64,000 bases of DNA from Flavobacterium branchiarum (lineage in GTDB: Bacteria > Bacteroidota > Bacteroidia > Flavobacteriales > Flavobacteriaceae), in contig NZ_JAUFQQ010000005.1 in NCBI RefSeq assembly GCF_030409845.1, positions 248,001-312,000 of the forward strand, written 5' to 3'. The notes below the pieces were generated by a model that was given only the letters and a program-made list of their open reading frames with translations, searched no databases and was not told where the DNA came from. Shown here in pieces: positions 36,356 through 44,361 of this stretch (within the stretch, counting starts at the first letter, position 1; each line of letters starts with the position of its first letter). The position numbers and the translations under genes are program-made.

Positions 36356-38284
36356 CTAAAAGTGCCATCTCACGAATGCTTCCATTGCAGCATAACGTGA
36401 TAAACCTAATTGATTGTATAATTCTGCTGTTTCGCTATTTCTATCTTCAGCTCTTTGCCAAAATTCACGAGCATCAGAACCTTGAAATACTACTCCATCT
36501 TTTTGAGATTGGTGCTTGAAGATTCCGTGACGTTTTGCTAATACTTGATCTGGGCTCATTGGTACTGCCATTTCAACTTCGTCAATCCCCCATTCTTGCC
36601 AAGCTCCACGATATAACCATAACCAACAGTCATCCATGAATGCTTTTGTTTTCAATCTTTTAACAGCTTCAAAAATAGCATCTAGACATACTTTATGCGT
36701 TCCGTGTGGATCAGCTAAGTCTCCTGCTGCATATATTTGATGTGGTTTAATTTTCTCAATTAAATCCATTGTCAATTGAATATCTTCTTCTCCTAATGGT
36801 TTTTTCTCGATTGCTCCAGTTTCATAAAACGGAAGTTCCATGAAGTGAATTTGTTCATCTGGCAAACCAACAAAGTGACTTGTAGAACGCGCTTCTCCTT
36901 TTCTGATTAATCCTTTTATATAACGAACTTCTGGAATATCGATTTCACTAGTTTTTTTATTACTTAAGAACGTGATTGCTTTGTTATAGATTTCATCTGC
37001 TTCTGGACTTTTTATTCCAAATTTCTCGTTGTAATCAATCACAAATCTTGCAAACCTTAGTGCTTCATCATCAGCTACAGCAATATTTCCAGATGTCTGA
37101 TAAGCTACATGTACCTCATGCCCTTGTTGTTGCAATCTCATGAATGTACCTCCCATACTAATGATATCATCATCTGGGTGCGGACTAAAGATCAGTACTC
37201 TTTTTCTTGCTGGCTCAGCTCTTTCTGGTCTCTTAGTATCGTCTGCATTTGGTTTTCCACCTGGCCATCCTGTAATGGTGTTTTGCAGTTTATTAAATAT
37301 TTTAATATTGATATCATAAGCTGGCCCTGAATCTGCCAATAAATCGCTCATTCCGTTTTCGATATAATCGGCATCGGTTAACATTAAGATTGGTTTTTTC
37401 AAATCTAAAGCTAATCCCAAAACGGCTTTACGAGTTAATTTGTCTGTCCAAACAATTTTCTCAACTAACCATGGTCTGTTGATTCTTGTTAGTTTTGATG
37501 ATGCTTCTTTGTCTAAAACAAAAACAACATTGTTATGCTCTTGCAAAAATGACGCAGGAATTCTGTTTGTAACTTCTCCTTCTACAGATTTCTTTACAAC
37601 CTCTGCTTTTCCTTCACCCCATGCTAATAGGATTACTTGTTTGGCTTCCATTATCTTTTTTACTCCAAGTGTTATTGCTGTTCTTGGCGTGTTGTTTAGT
37701 CCAAAAAAGTCTTTACTTGCTGCAACTCTTGTAATATGATCTAATGCTACAAGTCTTGTTTTTGAATTTTGCAATGAACCCGATTCGTTGAATCCGATAT
37801 GTCCATTTGCCCCAATTCCTAAAACTTGCAAATCAATTCCACCTAGAGCTTCGATTTTTGCTTCGTAATCGGCACAATAGTCCGCAATTTCTTCTTTTGA
37901 TAAAAGTCCGTCAGGAATATGATAATTTTCAGGTAAAATATCTACTTGATCCATTAACAATTCTTTCATGAATCGCACGTAACTATTTACAGAATCTGGT
38001 TCCATTGGATAGTATTCGTCCAAGTTAAAAGTGATTACATTTTTAAAACTCAATCCTTCTTCTTTGTGCAAACGTACTAACTCAGCGTACAACCCTTTTG
38101 GTGAAGACCCTGTAGCTAATCCTAAAACACATGACTCATTATTCTCTTGTTTTGACTTGATAAGTGTTGCTATTTGCTTTGCAACTGCTTTAGATGCTTC
38201 GGTTGAATTTTCAAAAACTACCGTGTCAATGTTTTCGAATCTTTTTTCGAAACCTGTCGCCTTATCTATGGAACTTTTTAACAT
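36356..38284 (-). CDS. nagB: Glucosamine-6-phosphate deaminase fused to a PIG-L/LmbE-type deacetylase domain
   Basis: 642 residues, more than twice the length of plain NagB. Residues about 1-265 are NagB (GLATGSSPKGLY, FNLDEYYP with the catalytic Asp, GANGHIGFNE). A linker follows, then from about 366 a PIG-L domain with the zinc motif SPHPDDDIISMGG and a distal HGTHK. The first half converts glucosamine-6-phosphate to fructose-6-phosphate; the second could remove an N-acetyl group. Such fusions occur in Bacteroidetes. It follows the sugar transporter after 41 bases, so import and catabolism are coupled. Confidence 0.94.
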   Translation of the reverse strand: MLKSSIDKATGFEKRFENIDTVVFENSTEASKAVAKQIATLIKSKQENNESCVLGLATGSSPKGLYAELVRLHKEEGLSFKNVITFNLDEYYPMEPDSVNSYVRFMKELLMDQVDILPENYHIPDGLLSKEEIADYCADYEAKIEALGGIDLQVLGIGANGHIGFNESGSLQNSKTRLVALDHITRVAASKDFFGLNNTPRTAITLGVKKIMEAKQVILLAWGEGKAEVVKKSVEGEVTNRIPASFLQEHNNVVFVLDKEASSKLTRINRPWLVEKIVWTDKLTRKAVLGLALDLKKPILMLTDADYIENGMSDLLADSGPAYDINIKIFNKLQNTITGWPGGKPNADDTKRPERAEPARKRVLIFSPHPDDDIISMGGTFMRLQQQGHEVHVAYQTSGNIAVADDEALRFARFVIDYNEKFGIKSPEADEIYNKAITFLSNKKTSEIDIPEVRYIKGLIRKGEARSTSHFVGLPDEQIHFMELPFYETGAIEKKPLGEEDIQLTMDLIEKIKPHQIYAAGDLADPHGTHKVCLDAIFEAVKRLKTKAFMDDCWLWLYRGAWQEWGIDEVEMAVPMSPDQVLAKRHGIFKHQSQKDGVVFQGSDAREFWQRAEDRNSETAELYNQLGLSRYAAMEAFVRWHF

Positions 38285-38325
38285 TATTCGCTTCTTTATA
38301 TATTAACTTAAATTATTTATCTGTC

Positions 38326-39708
38326 TTAATTGCGAGACCAACTTCTGTACTTATGCCCTTTGTATGCAAAAAATATAATCATTAAATAGCAAGGCACCAA
38401 CATTAAATATGCAATCTGATTGCCACTCTTAGCTGTTTTATCCACTCCGTTTGCTAGATTAGCAGTATTAATACTTTCTGCCCAAGCACCATATATTAAA
38501 GGGAAGATTGCACCACCTATAATACCCATGATCAAAATTGCGCTTCCTATTTTGGTGTATCCTTTTAAATCTTGTAATGCCATTGGCCATATTGCCGGCC
38601 AACAAAGTGCATTTGCAAGTCCCATTAATGCTACTAAAATTATAACTACTGGCATGTCAGGAATTCCCGAAAACTGAACAGTTATTTCCGGTGATATAAC
38701 AACTATTAAAATTACTAAAATTAATCCTAAAATTCCAGATGCTTTTAAAGCAGTAACTTGCGAAAGATATTTTGGTATTAATGTAATTCCTAGAATATAC
38801 CCTACTACCATTGCAGACATAGTAAATGAAGTTAATTTTAAATAAAAATTACCATCTTTACCATACACTCCAAGTTCTTTTCCAAATCCACCGATTGAAT
38901 CACCTGCCAAAACTTCGGCAGCTAAATATAGCATCAAGGTTATAACTCCTAGAACTAATTGAGGGTGTTTAAAAGCATTTTTTATTTGTTTAAAAATACT
39001 CAAATTCATTACAGCTCCTTCTTCATCTAAATCAATTTCTGGTAATGGAGACAGCTTAACTAAAAGTGCCAAAACCAAAATAACTAATCCCATATAAAGG
39101 TAGGGCGTCTGCAATTGTAATGTCAGCAAATTTAAGGCTTCTGCTTTAGAAACTTCATCTAAAAGTGCAATTTTCTCAGCTGTGTAATCTTGCATATTCG
39201 ATAACACCAATGCTGTTAAGGCTAATGGCGCTATAAATCCTGCTAATTTATTTGCAATTCCTAATACACTAATTCTTGCAGCGGCGCTTTCTCTTGGTCC
39301 AATCACTACTACATAAGGGTTTGCAGCAGTTTGCAAGATTGCTAAACCTGTTCCCATTGTGAATAATGCTACTAAAAAGAAAAGATAAGTTCTTGTTGCT
39401 GCAGCTGGATAAAACATAAAAGCGCCTATAGCAATTACAATTAAACCGAGCGAAACACCATTTTTGTAACCTACCTTTTCGATTACCCAAGAAGACGGAA
39501 TAGCCATGACAAAATAGGCAATATAAAAAGCAAATGTTACAAAATAAGCTTGAGAAGCTGTTAGCTCACAAGCTAACTCAAAAAAGGGAATTAAAGGCCC
39601 GTTAAGCCAGGTAACGAAACCTAGAATAAAAAATAATGCGGTTAAAATAACCATAGGAATAATTGTACTCCTTTGATCTATACGTATTGCACTTTCAGTC
39701 TTTGACAT
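38326..39708 (-). CDS. Sugar MFS transporter (FucP/NagP-type, FHS family)
   Basis: 460 residues with twelve membrane helices. The word FVTWLNGPLIPFFELACELT near the N-terminus and FALGLA-like ATNPYV block (LAILQTAANPYVVVIG) are typical of fucose/N-acetylglucosamine permeases of the FHS family. It imports a monosaccharide by proton symport. Co-transcription with the NagB-deacetylase gene points to N-acetylglucosamine or a related amino sugar. Confidence 0.9.
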   Translation of the reverse strand: MSKTESAIRIDQRSTIIPMVILTALFFILGFVTWLNGPLIPFFELACELTASQAYFVTFAFYIAYFVMAIPSSWVIEKVGYKNGVSLGLIVIAIGAFMFYPAAATRTYLFFLVALFTMGTGLAILQTAANPYVVVIGPRESAAARISVLGIANKLAGFIAPLALTALVLSNMQDYTAEKIALLDEVSKAEALNLLTLQLQTPYLYMGLVILVLALLVKLSPLPEIDLDEEGAVMNLSIFKQIKNAFKHPQLVLGVITLMLYLAAEVLAGDSIGGFGKELGVYGKDGNFYLKLTSFTMSAMVVGYILGITLIPKYLSQVTALKASGILGLILVILIVVISPEITVQFSGIPDMPVVIILVALMGLANALCWPAIWPMALQDLKGYTKIGSAILIMGIIGGAIFPLIYGAWAESINTANLANGVDKTAKSGNQIAYLMLVPCYLMIIFFAYKGHKYRSWSRN

Positions 39709-39777
39709 AATTTTTTTCTGGTTGATGGTTAATAGATTTAGTAATTTTTCAATCTAAAATAGCACCAACACTTTCCT

Positions 39778-39822
39778 GTTTTTTTTGCAAAATCACAATA
39801 AATAGTTGCGTTTTTTTTGCAA
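39778..39822. repeat. Two 13-base direct repeats in the transporter gene leader
   Basis: GTTTTTTTTGCAA occurs at 39778-39790 and again at 39810-39822, 32 bases apart, between the -7 box (39831-39838) and the transporter ATG (39708) on the minus strand. A spacing of three helical turns suggests a protein-binding pair. No LacI-type palindrome is seen here. Confidence 0.45.
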
Positions 39823-39830
39823 TGATACGA

Positions 39831-39838
39831 CAAAAGTA
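39831..39838 (-). promoter_or_regulatory. Sugar transporter -7 promoter box
   Basis: TACTTTTG on the minus strand matches TAnnTTTG. The leader to the ATG at 39708 is about 120 bases long. Confidence 0.55.
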
Positions 39839-39891
39839 GCTCAATAAGTTCTTCTTATTCCTAAATTAGATATGAAATTTTTGTTAATTTT

Positions 39892-40767
39892 TTATGCTTC
39901 CCAATTTAACTGTGGGTAATATTTTTTTAGATATTCTTTTACTTCAGCGATATCTTCTTTGGCCGTTAAATCTGGAACATGCTCTGAAAAAGGAATTCCT
40001 AAAGTTGTGTTTGGATTATCTTTTATTGCATTTAAAAGTACCGTTGGTAATTCTTTTTCGTCGCGTTCTGGGTGAACTGGACAGTTTTTTAGATATGGAT
40101 ACAACATTGCGCCATCAAATTTAAAAGCATTCATACTTACTCTTAACTTCCCTTCAGAATCTTTATAATTTTCTAAATCAGCGGCAGTTGGTTTTTCAAG
40201 TATATCCAATAATTGATTGTTCGCATCCAATTTAGCAATTGCAAAACGTGAAATTCTTTCAGATGGAAACTCTAAAGCATCACGATCATAACCTATAAAA
40301 GCGTTTAAACTATTGGTTTTTCTTAAAGCTAATAAAGCTGCTGTAGAGTATAAATTATCACTATTACAAACTGTGTAACTTTTTGAGTTCATTTCAGGAT
40401 ATTGTTCTACTGCTTGAAATAAAGCATCGGCTGTACCAAATGGTTTTACTCTATCTTTTGGAATGTATTGAACTGCAAATGAAATATTCAAACCATGGAA
40501 ATCATTATTCTTATCTTGATTGCCATAAAATTCTTTAAACAATTCTCCTTGCTCTCCTATTATGATTATAATATTTTTATATCCTGCTTTTTTTGCATTT
40601 AGCAAAAGATAATCTAACAAAGGTCTTCCGTTTGGACCAACCCCAATAAGTCCTTTACTTCGCTCATTTGCTTGAGCTATTTCGTCTTCGGTTAAATTAT
40701 TCAATACAACTTCCTTTTTCATTCGAGAAGATGCACCGCCTGCTAAAATAATTAAATTGTCATGCAT
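39892..40767 (-). CDS. Sugar-phosphate nucleotidyltransferase family protein
   Basis: 291 residues. The N-terminus LIILAGGASSRM is the glycine-rich nucleotide-binding signature (L-AGG-x-G-x-R type), and GPNGRPLLDYLLLNAKKAGY and CNSDNLY continue the fold. It would transfer a nucleotide from NTP to a sugar-1-phosphate. It follows the GHMP kinase by 24 bases, so the pair could make a nucleotide sugar from a free sugar. The sugar and nucleotide are not shown by sequence; GalNAc or galactose would fit the locus. Confidence 0.82.
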   Translation of the reverse strand: MHDNLIILAGGASSRMKKEVVLNNLTEDEIAQANERSKGLIGVGPNGRPLLDYLLLNAKKAGYKNIIIIIGEQGELFKEFYGNQDKNNDFHGLNISFAVQYIPKDRVKPFGTADALFQAVEQYPEMNSKSYTVCNSDNLYSTAALLALRKTNSLNAFIGYDRDALEFPSERISRFAIAKLDANNQLLDILEKPTAADLENYKDSEGKLRVSMNAFKFDGAMLYPYLKNCPVHPERDEKELPTVLLNAIKDNPNTTLGIPFSEHVPDLTAKEDIAEVKEYLKKYYPQLNWEA

Positions 40768-40791
40768 GTTTTATTCTTTAAAATTTTAATA

Positions 40792-41871
40792 TTATTGTAT
40801 TATTCTTGCTCCTGGATCTACAGTTACAGTATAGGCTTCCTTTGCTCCAGCAGCCAATATTGCTGCTACAACTTCGTCTTCTTTTTTTGGATCTGCTATT
40901 ACAACAATACTTCCTCCTCCTCCTGAACCAACAATTTTGGCTCCATAAGCTCCCGCACGTAATGCAGCATCGATCATGGCATCAATTTTAGGCACAGTTA
41001 TCTTCAATAAATCTCTTAAAACTGCATGATGCATATTCATTAATTCACCTATTCTAACTAGATCCAGCGTTGGTTTTTCAAATTCTTTTAGCGCTTCTCT
41101 TGTATAATGGTGATTTTTTATAGCTGCTTCAAAAAACGGAATTAATCTATCTGGTAGATAATTACTGAATTTATCAATATCTACAATTTCAGTTTTATGT
41201 AAATCAAAGCTTCTAAAATTTCGTTTTACAATATCGATTGCCAATAAAGCATTGCCTTTTAACTCCCCTATTAATCCTATTGTTTCTTTTGGAACTCCTG
41301 AAACTCCAGTAATTAGCCCTTTTAATTCTGTGCCAATTATATTATATGAAAATGGAACACTTGTATTGATATAGACAATATTCCCTACTCCTATACTAAA
41401 ATGATCCATCATACCACCTGGTTCCCCATGCTCCAAAACTTCTGAAGCGTAGCCCATTTGAGCAATAAATTCTGGTGTAACTTCACAATCAACACCATAT
41501 GCGTTTATAAGGAAATTAATCCAAGCCATTAATAATGCAGATGAACTCGAAGTTCCTGAGTTAATAGGAATATTTCCTGTTATCGTAATATCGTAACCAA
41601 CAGTAGGCACACAACCATGTCTTCTTAAAACTCGTAATGAAGAAGCAAAATAATCACGTGGTTCTAATTCTACAAAAGTCGCATTGATATCGATAATTCT
41701 GACTTGATCAATATCGACCATGTCTAATTTAAAAACTGAAGTGTCATTTTGTACTGCCGTTAATTCTATATTTCTATTTATAGCACATGCTATAACGGGT
41801 AATCCTAAATAATCTTGATGATCACCAAAAAGGCAAGTTCGCCCTGGTGCTAATGATATGATTTTCTTCAC
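40792..41871 (-). CDS. GHMP-family sugar kinase (galactokinase-like)
   Basis: 359 residues. Three GHMP motifs are visible: SLAPGRTCLFGDHQDYLG at the N-terminus (like the galactokinase PGRVNLIGEHTDY), the ATP loop INSGTSSSSALLMAW (about 106-120), and KIVGSGGGGSIVVIAD near the C-terminus. It phosphorylates a small molecule, most likely a sugar at C1. First gene of the kinase-nucleotidyltransferase pair, driven by a LacI-type operator-promoter unit that it shares with susC, the orphan susD and the phosphoesterase gene. Confidence 0.85.
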   Translation of the reverse strand: MKKIISLAPGRTCLFGDHQDYLGLPVIACAINRNIELTAVQNDTSVFKLDMVDIDQVRIIDINATFVELEPRDYFASSLRVLRRHGCVPTVGYDITITGNIPINSGTSSSSALLMAWINFLINAYGVDCEVTPEFIAQMGYASEVLEHGEPGGMMDHFSIGVGNIVYINTSVPFSYNIIGTELKGLITGVSGVPKETIGLIGELKGNALLAIDIVKRNFRSFDLHKTEIVDIDKFSNYLPDRLIPFFEAAIKNHHYTREALKEFEKPTLDLVRIGELMNMHHAVLRDLLKITVPKIDAMIDAALRAGAYGAKIVGSGGGGSIVVIADPKKEDEVVAAILAAGAKEAYTVTVDPGARIIQ

Positions 41872-41956
41872 TTTTAAAATATATTAAAACAATGTAATTC
41901 TTTAATTACATTGTAATTAGTTTATGAAACAGGCTTGTATTTAATTTTTAACTTTA

Positions 41957-41988
41957 CGAAACTAGATATTAAATTTTAATAAAGCAAA
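41957..41988 (-). promoter_or_regulatory. Kinase operon promoter, TAGTTTCG type
   Basis: On the minus strand TTTG (41985-41988), 20-base spacer, TAGTTTCG (41957-41964). The -7 box differs from TAnnTTTG at one strongly conserved T. The same variant box stands in the promoters at 44080, 46194 and 48018. The operator 42003-42016 lies 38 bases upstream of the -7 box. Confidence 0.72.
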
Positions 41989-42002
41989 GAAAAAACAAAA
42001 AA

Positions 42003-42016
42003 TGTGCTCGAACACA
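42003..42016. promoter_or_regulatory. LacI-type operator, kinase operon, proximal
   Basis: TGTGCTCGAACACA, a near-perfect palindrome with a central CG as in LacI-family sites. Confidence 0.78.
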
Positions 42017-42025
42017 CTTAAATAA

Positions 42026-42039
42026 TGTTATCGAGCACA
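42026..42039. promoter_or_regulatory. LacI-type operator, kinase operon, distal
   Basis: TGTTATCGAGCACA, one good and one degenerate half. Its centre is 23 bases from the proximal site, about two helical turns. The remaining part of the 41872-42282 gap (42040-42260) shows nothing else that I can assign. Confidence 0.55.
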
Positions 42040-42267
42040 CTTATTAATATACTTATGAAAATTGATTAATATCTTCCTTAAAATTATTAAGATATTTACG
42101 ATATTTGAAATAAGAATATCTAATTTTATACTTTTGCTTTATTATTTAACTAATTTCACATATTGACTTATTATGTAGTTAATTGTTTATTCAAAAACTT
42201 CATCACAAATAAAAAACTTTTCTTTTTTTAAATAAATCAGAAAAAAAACAAACACAAAGTTTTTATA

Positions 42268-42275
42268 TATATTTG
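42268..42275 (+). promoter_or_regulatory. LacI-family regulator gene -7 promoter box
   Basis: TATATTTG matches TAnnTTTG and is only seven bases before the ATG at 42283, so the mRNA would have almost no leader. Confidence 0.5.
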
Positions 42276-42282
42276 CCTTCTT

Positions 42283-43323
42283 ATGGATAAAAAGTATACA
42301 ATTAAAGATATTGCTAAATTAGCAGGAGTTTCAAAAGGTACTGTAGACAGAGTGTTACACAAAAGAGGAAAAGTTTCTCCGTTGGCACTAGAAAAAGTAA
42401 ATGAAGTTTTAAATGTAATTAATTACGAGCCTAATCTTATAGCCCGAAATCTTAAGAATAATAAGATCTATCGCATTTGCATAGCTCTACCTGATCCTGA
42501 AATCGATCCTTATTGGTCTCCTTGTATTAAAGGAATTAATGATGCAATACAAGAATTTAAAGCATACAACATACTTGTAGAAACGCTTTTTTTTAATCCC
42601 GAAAAAACGAAATCATTTACAAATATCAATGAAGTAATTATTGAAAAAGCACCAGATGCCGTTTTACTTGCTCCATTATTCCATAAAGAAACAATAGAAG
42701 CCATTAAAAAATATGATTCCTTAGATATTCTTATAAATACATTTAATAATCAGGTTGAATCTACATTGATTAAGAATTTTGTTGGACAAGATTTATTTAG
42801 AAGTGGTCGTGTAGCAGCTAAATTATTAAATACTATTCTAGACAAAGGCCATATTGCAATTATACACATTGATGAAACCTATAAGAATGCAATTCACATG
42901 CAGGAAAAAGAAAGAGGTTTTAGAAATTATTTTAATGAAAAGGAAAATATAGATTACAAGATTACTACCTTAAAATTAAAAAGCCCAAATGTCGAAATCA
43001 ATCTAAAAAACTTTATTGCTGAGAATCCTGATTTATCTGGTGTTTTTATTACCACATCCAAAGCCTATCAAATAGCCAAAACAATTGGTGAGGTTAAGCA
43101 TAAAAGAATCCGAATTATTGGTTATGATTTAATTGATGAAAATGTAAACAACCTAAATCTAGGCGTTATCGATTTTTTAATTCATCAGAACCAAAAAAGA
43201 CAAGCCTATCTAGGTATAACTTACCTTGTAGATCATTTTCTTTTTCACAAAGAAACTCCAGCTGTTACCCTCCTACCTATCGATATTATTAATTCTGAAA
43301 ATGCAGATTTTTATTTAGAATAA
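42283..43323 (+). CDS. LacI-family transcription regulator of the glycan locus
   Basis: 346 residues. The N-terminal helix-turn-helix is KDIAKLAGVSKGTVDRVLHKRG (about 7-28) followed by the hinge KVSPLALEKVNEVLN. The sensor domain is a periplasmic-binding fold (IALPDPEIDPYW, then FVGQDLFRSGRVAAKLL, VFITTSKAYQIAKTIGE). It binds DNA as a dimer and is released or activated by a sugar. The palindrome TGTGYDCGARCACA beside this gene and before three other transcription units in the locus is its likely site. It is the central gene between the two arms of the locus. Confidence 0.92.
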   Translation: MDKKYTIKDIAKLAGVSKGTVDRVLHKRGKVSPLALEKVNEVLNVINYEPNLIARNLKNNKIYRICIALPDPEIDPYWSPCIKGINDAIQEFKAYNILVETLFFNPEKTKSFTNINEVIIEKAPDAVLLAPLFHKETIEAIKKYDSLDILINTFNNQVESTLIKNFVGQDLFRSGRVAAKLLNTILDKGHIAIIHIDETYKNAIHMQEKERGFRNYFNEKENIDYKITTLKLKSPNVEINLKNFIAENPDLSGVFITTSKAYQIAKTIGEVKHKRIRIIGYDLIDENVNNLNLGVIDFLIHQNQKRQAYLGITYLVDHFLFHKETPAVTLLPIDIINSENADFYLE

Positions 43324-43324
43324 T

Positions 43325-43975
43325 TTATTCTTTCAAAGTTAAGACTCCAAACGAAGATAGAATATGAAAATTGGGTGTTTCAGTAACAGGATTCACCCAA
43401 GTAATCCAAGTAGGCTCATAACTATCGCTGTCGCCTTTAACGTATTTTGCTCTAAAAACACCTGCCTCAATTTGGTTATTCTTGATTAAATTAAACTGTT
43501 TTAAAGAAGCAATACTTATTGCTCCTTCCACAATAAAACAATCCTTATTTATTGATGATTTAACTAACAACTCCTCTTTTGGCCAAGACCAATCAAAATT
43601 AAAATTCTTATTGGGATAAGCTATAAAATCCATAATTCTGGCAGTAGCATCTATTTCTAGACAATAATATGGATTTAGCGTATTATCAGGTCTAAAAAAT
43701 AGCTCTACCCTATCTGAGTTCCCAATACTTTCCTTACTGTTATCTTTCTTTTCGATATGAATTTCGGTATCGTAAACTGTAAAACAAAAAAACAATTGCT
43801 CCAAATCCCATAGTGCTTTAAACGCAATTCGAGCAGGCAATTTAGAATCCCAAGGTGAAATAAAATCATCTAGAGCAGTTGCCTTATTCCATAAATGAGA
43901 ATCTCCCTTTCCTGAAATAATCAATTCATTTTTTGGTATCGAATTTACTTCGTAGTTCTTAATTTCTTGATTCAT
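43325..43975 (-). CDS. CBM9-like carbohydrate-binding domain protein
   Basis: 216 residues without a signal peptide. The body is a family 9-like carbohydrate-binding beta-sandwich: LWNKATALDDFISPWDSK, FKALWDLEQLFFCFTVYD, SDRVELFFRPD and the Trp-rich NFDWSWPKEE. Lack of a signal suggests a cytoplasmic protein or an unusual export. Its stop is one base from the LacI gene stop (convergent). Its promoter shares the operator 44028-44041 with the orphan susD gene in the other direction. Confidence 0.8.
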   Translation of the reverse strand: MNQEIKNYEVNSIPKNELIISGKGDSHLWNKATALDDFISPWDSKLPARIAFKALWDLEQLFFCFTVYDTEIHIEKKDNSKESIGNSDRVELFFRPDNTLNPYYCLEIDATARIMDFIAYPNKNFNFDWSWPKEELLVKSSINKDCFIVEGAISIASLKQFNLIKNNQIEAGVFRAKYVKGDSDSYEPTWITWVNPVTETPNFHILSSFGVLTLKE

Positions 43976-44018
43976 ATTATTTTTAAATAATGCCTTTTAT
44001 ATAATTATTACCCTTTTA

Positions 44019-44026
44019 CAAATATA
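44019..44026 (-). promoter_or_regulatory. CBM9-like gene -7 promoter box
   Basis: TATATTTG on the minus strand matches TAnnTTTG. It is one base from the operator 44028-44041, which would lie in the -7/-33 spacer, a position that suits repression. Confidence 0.55.
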
Positions 44027-44027
44027 A

Positions 44028-44041
44028 TGTGCACGAACACA
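44028..44041. promoter_or_regulatory. LacI-type operator, divergent CBM9/susD region
   Basis: TGTGCACGAACACA. It is 38 bases upstream of the orphan susD -7 box and directly upstream of the CBM9 -7 box on the other strand. One site could control both directions. Confidence 0.78.
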
Positions 44042-44056
44042 TTATCCCATTATTTC

Positions 44057-44087
44057 TTGCTTAATAATTCTTTTATAGTTAGTTTCG
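44057..44087 (+). promoter_or_regulatory. Orphan susD promoter, TAGTTTCG type
   Basis: TTG (44057-44059), 20-base spacer, TAGTTTCG (44080-44087). The leader to the ATG at 44362 is about 270 bases; I see no clear RNA element or susC remnant in it. Confidence 0.72.
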
Positions 44088-44361
44088 TTAAAATTATCAT
44101 TTTATAAGTTAAAACATATTAATATAAATTCAAACAAAATACTTATACTACAAAATAATCACAATAATAATTACAGTCTAATTTTTGAATTATATATTAT
44201 AACTGAAAGACCAATTCATATCCAATAATTACTAACTAACCAATTTGAGCCTATGAAATAAAACCCCTTAAGTATTTAAATTTTGAAATCCTCCCCCAAA
44301 AAATCACAACTATCATTAAGCAAATGAATTTGCTTTAAATCTTAATCATTAAACTTAAATC

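Noticed and set aside
44095..44361. Remnant of a susC gene before the orphan susD
   Set aside because: Translation in the three plus frames gives many stops and no recognisable SusC C-terminal words; a heavily decayed remnant cannot be excluded by eye.
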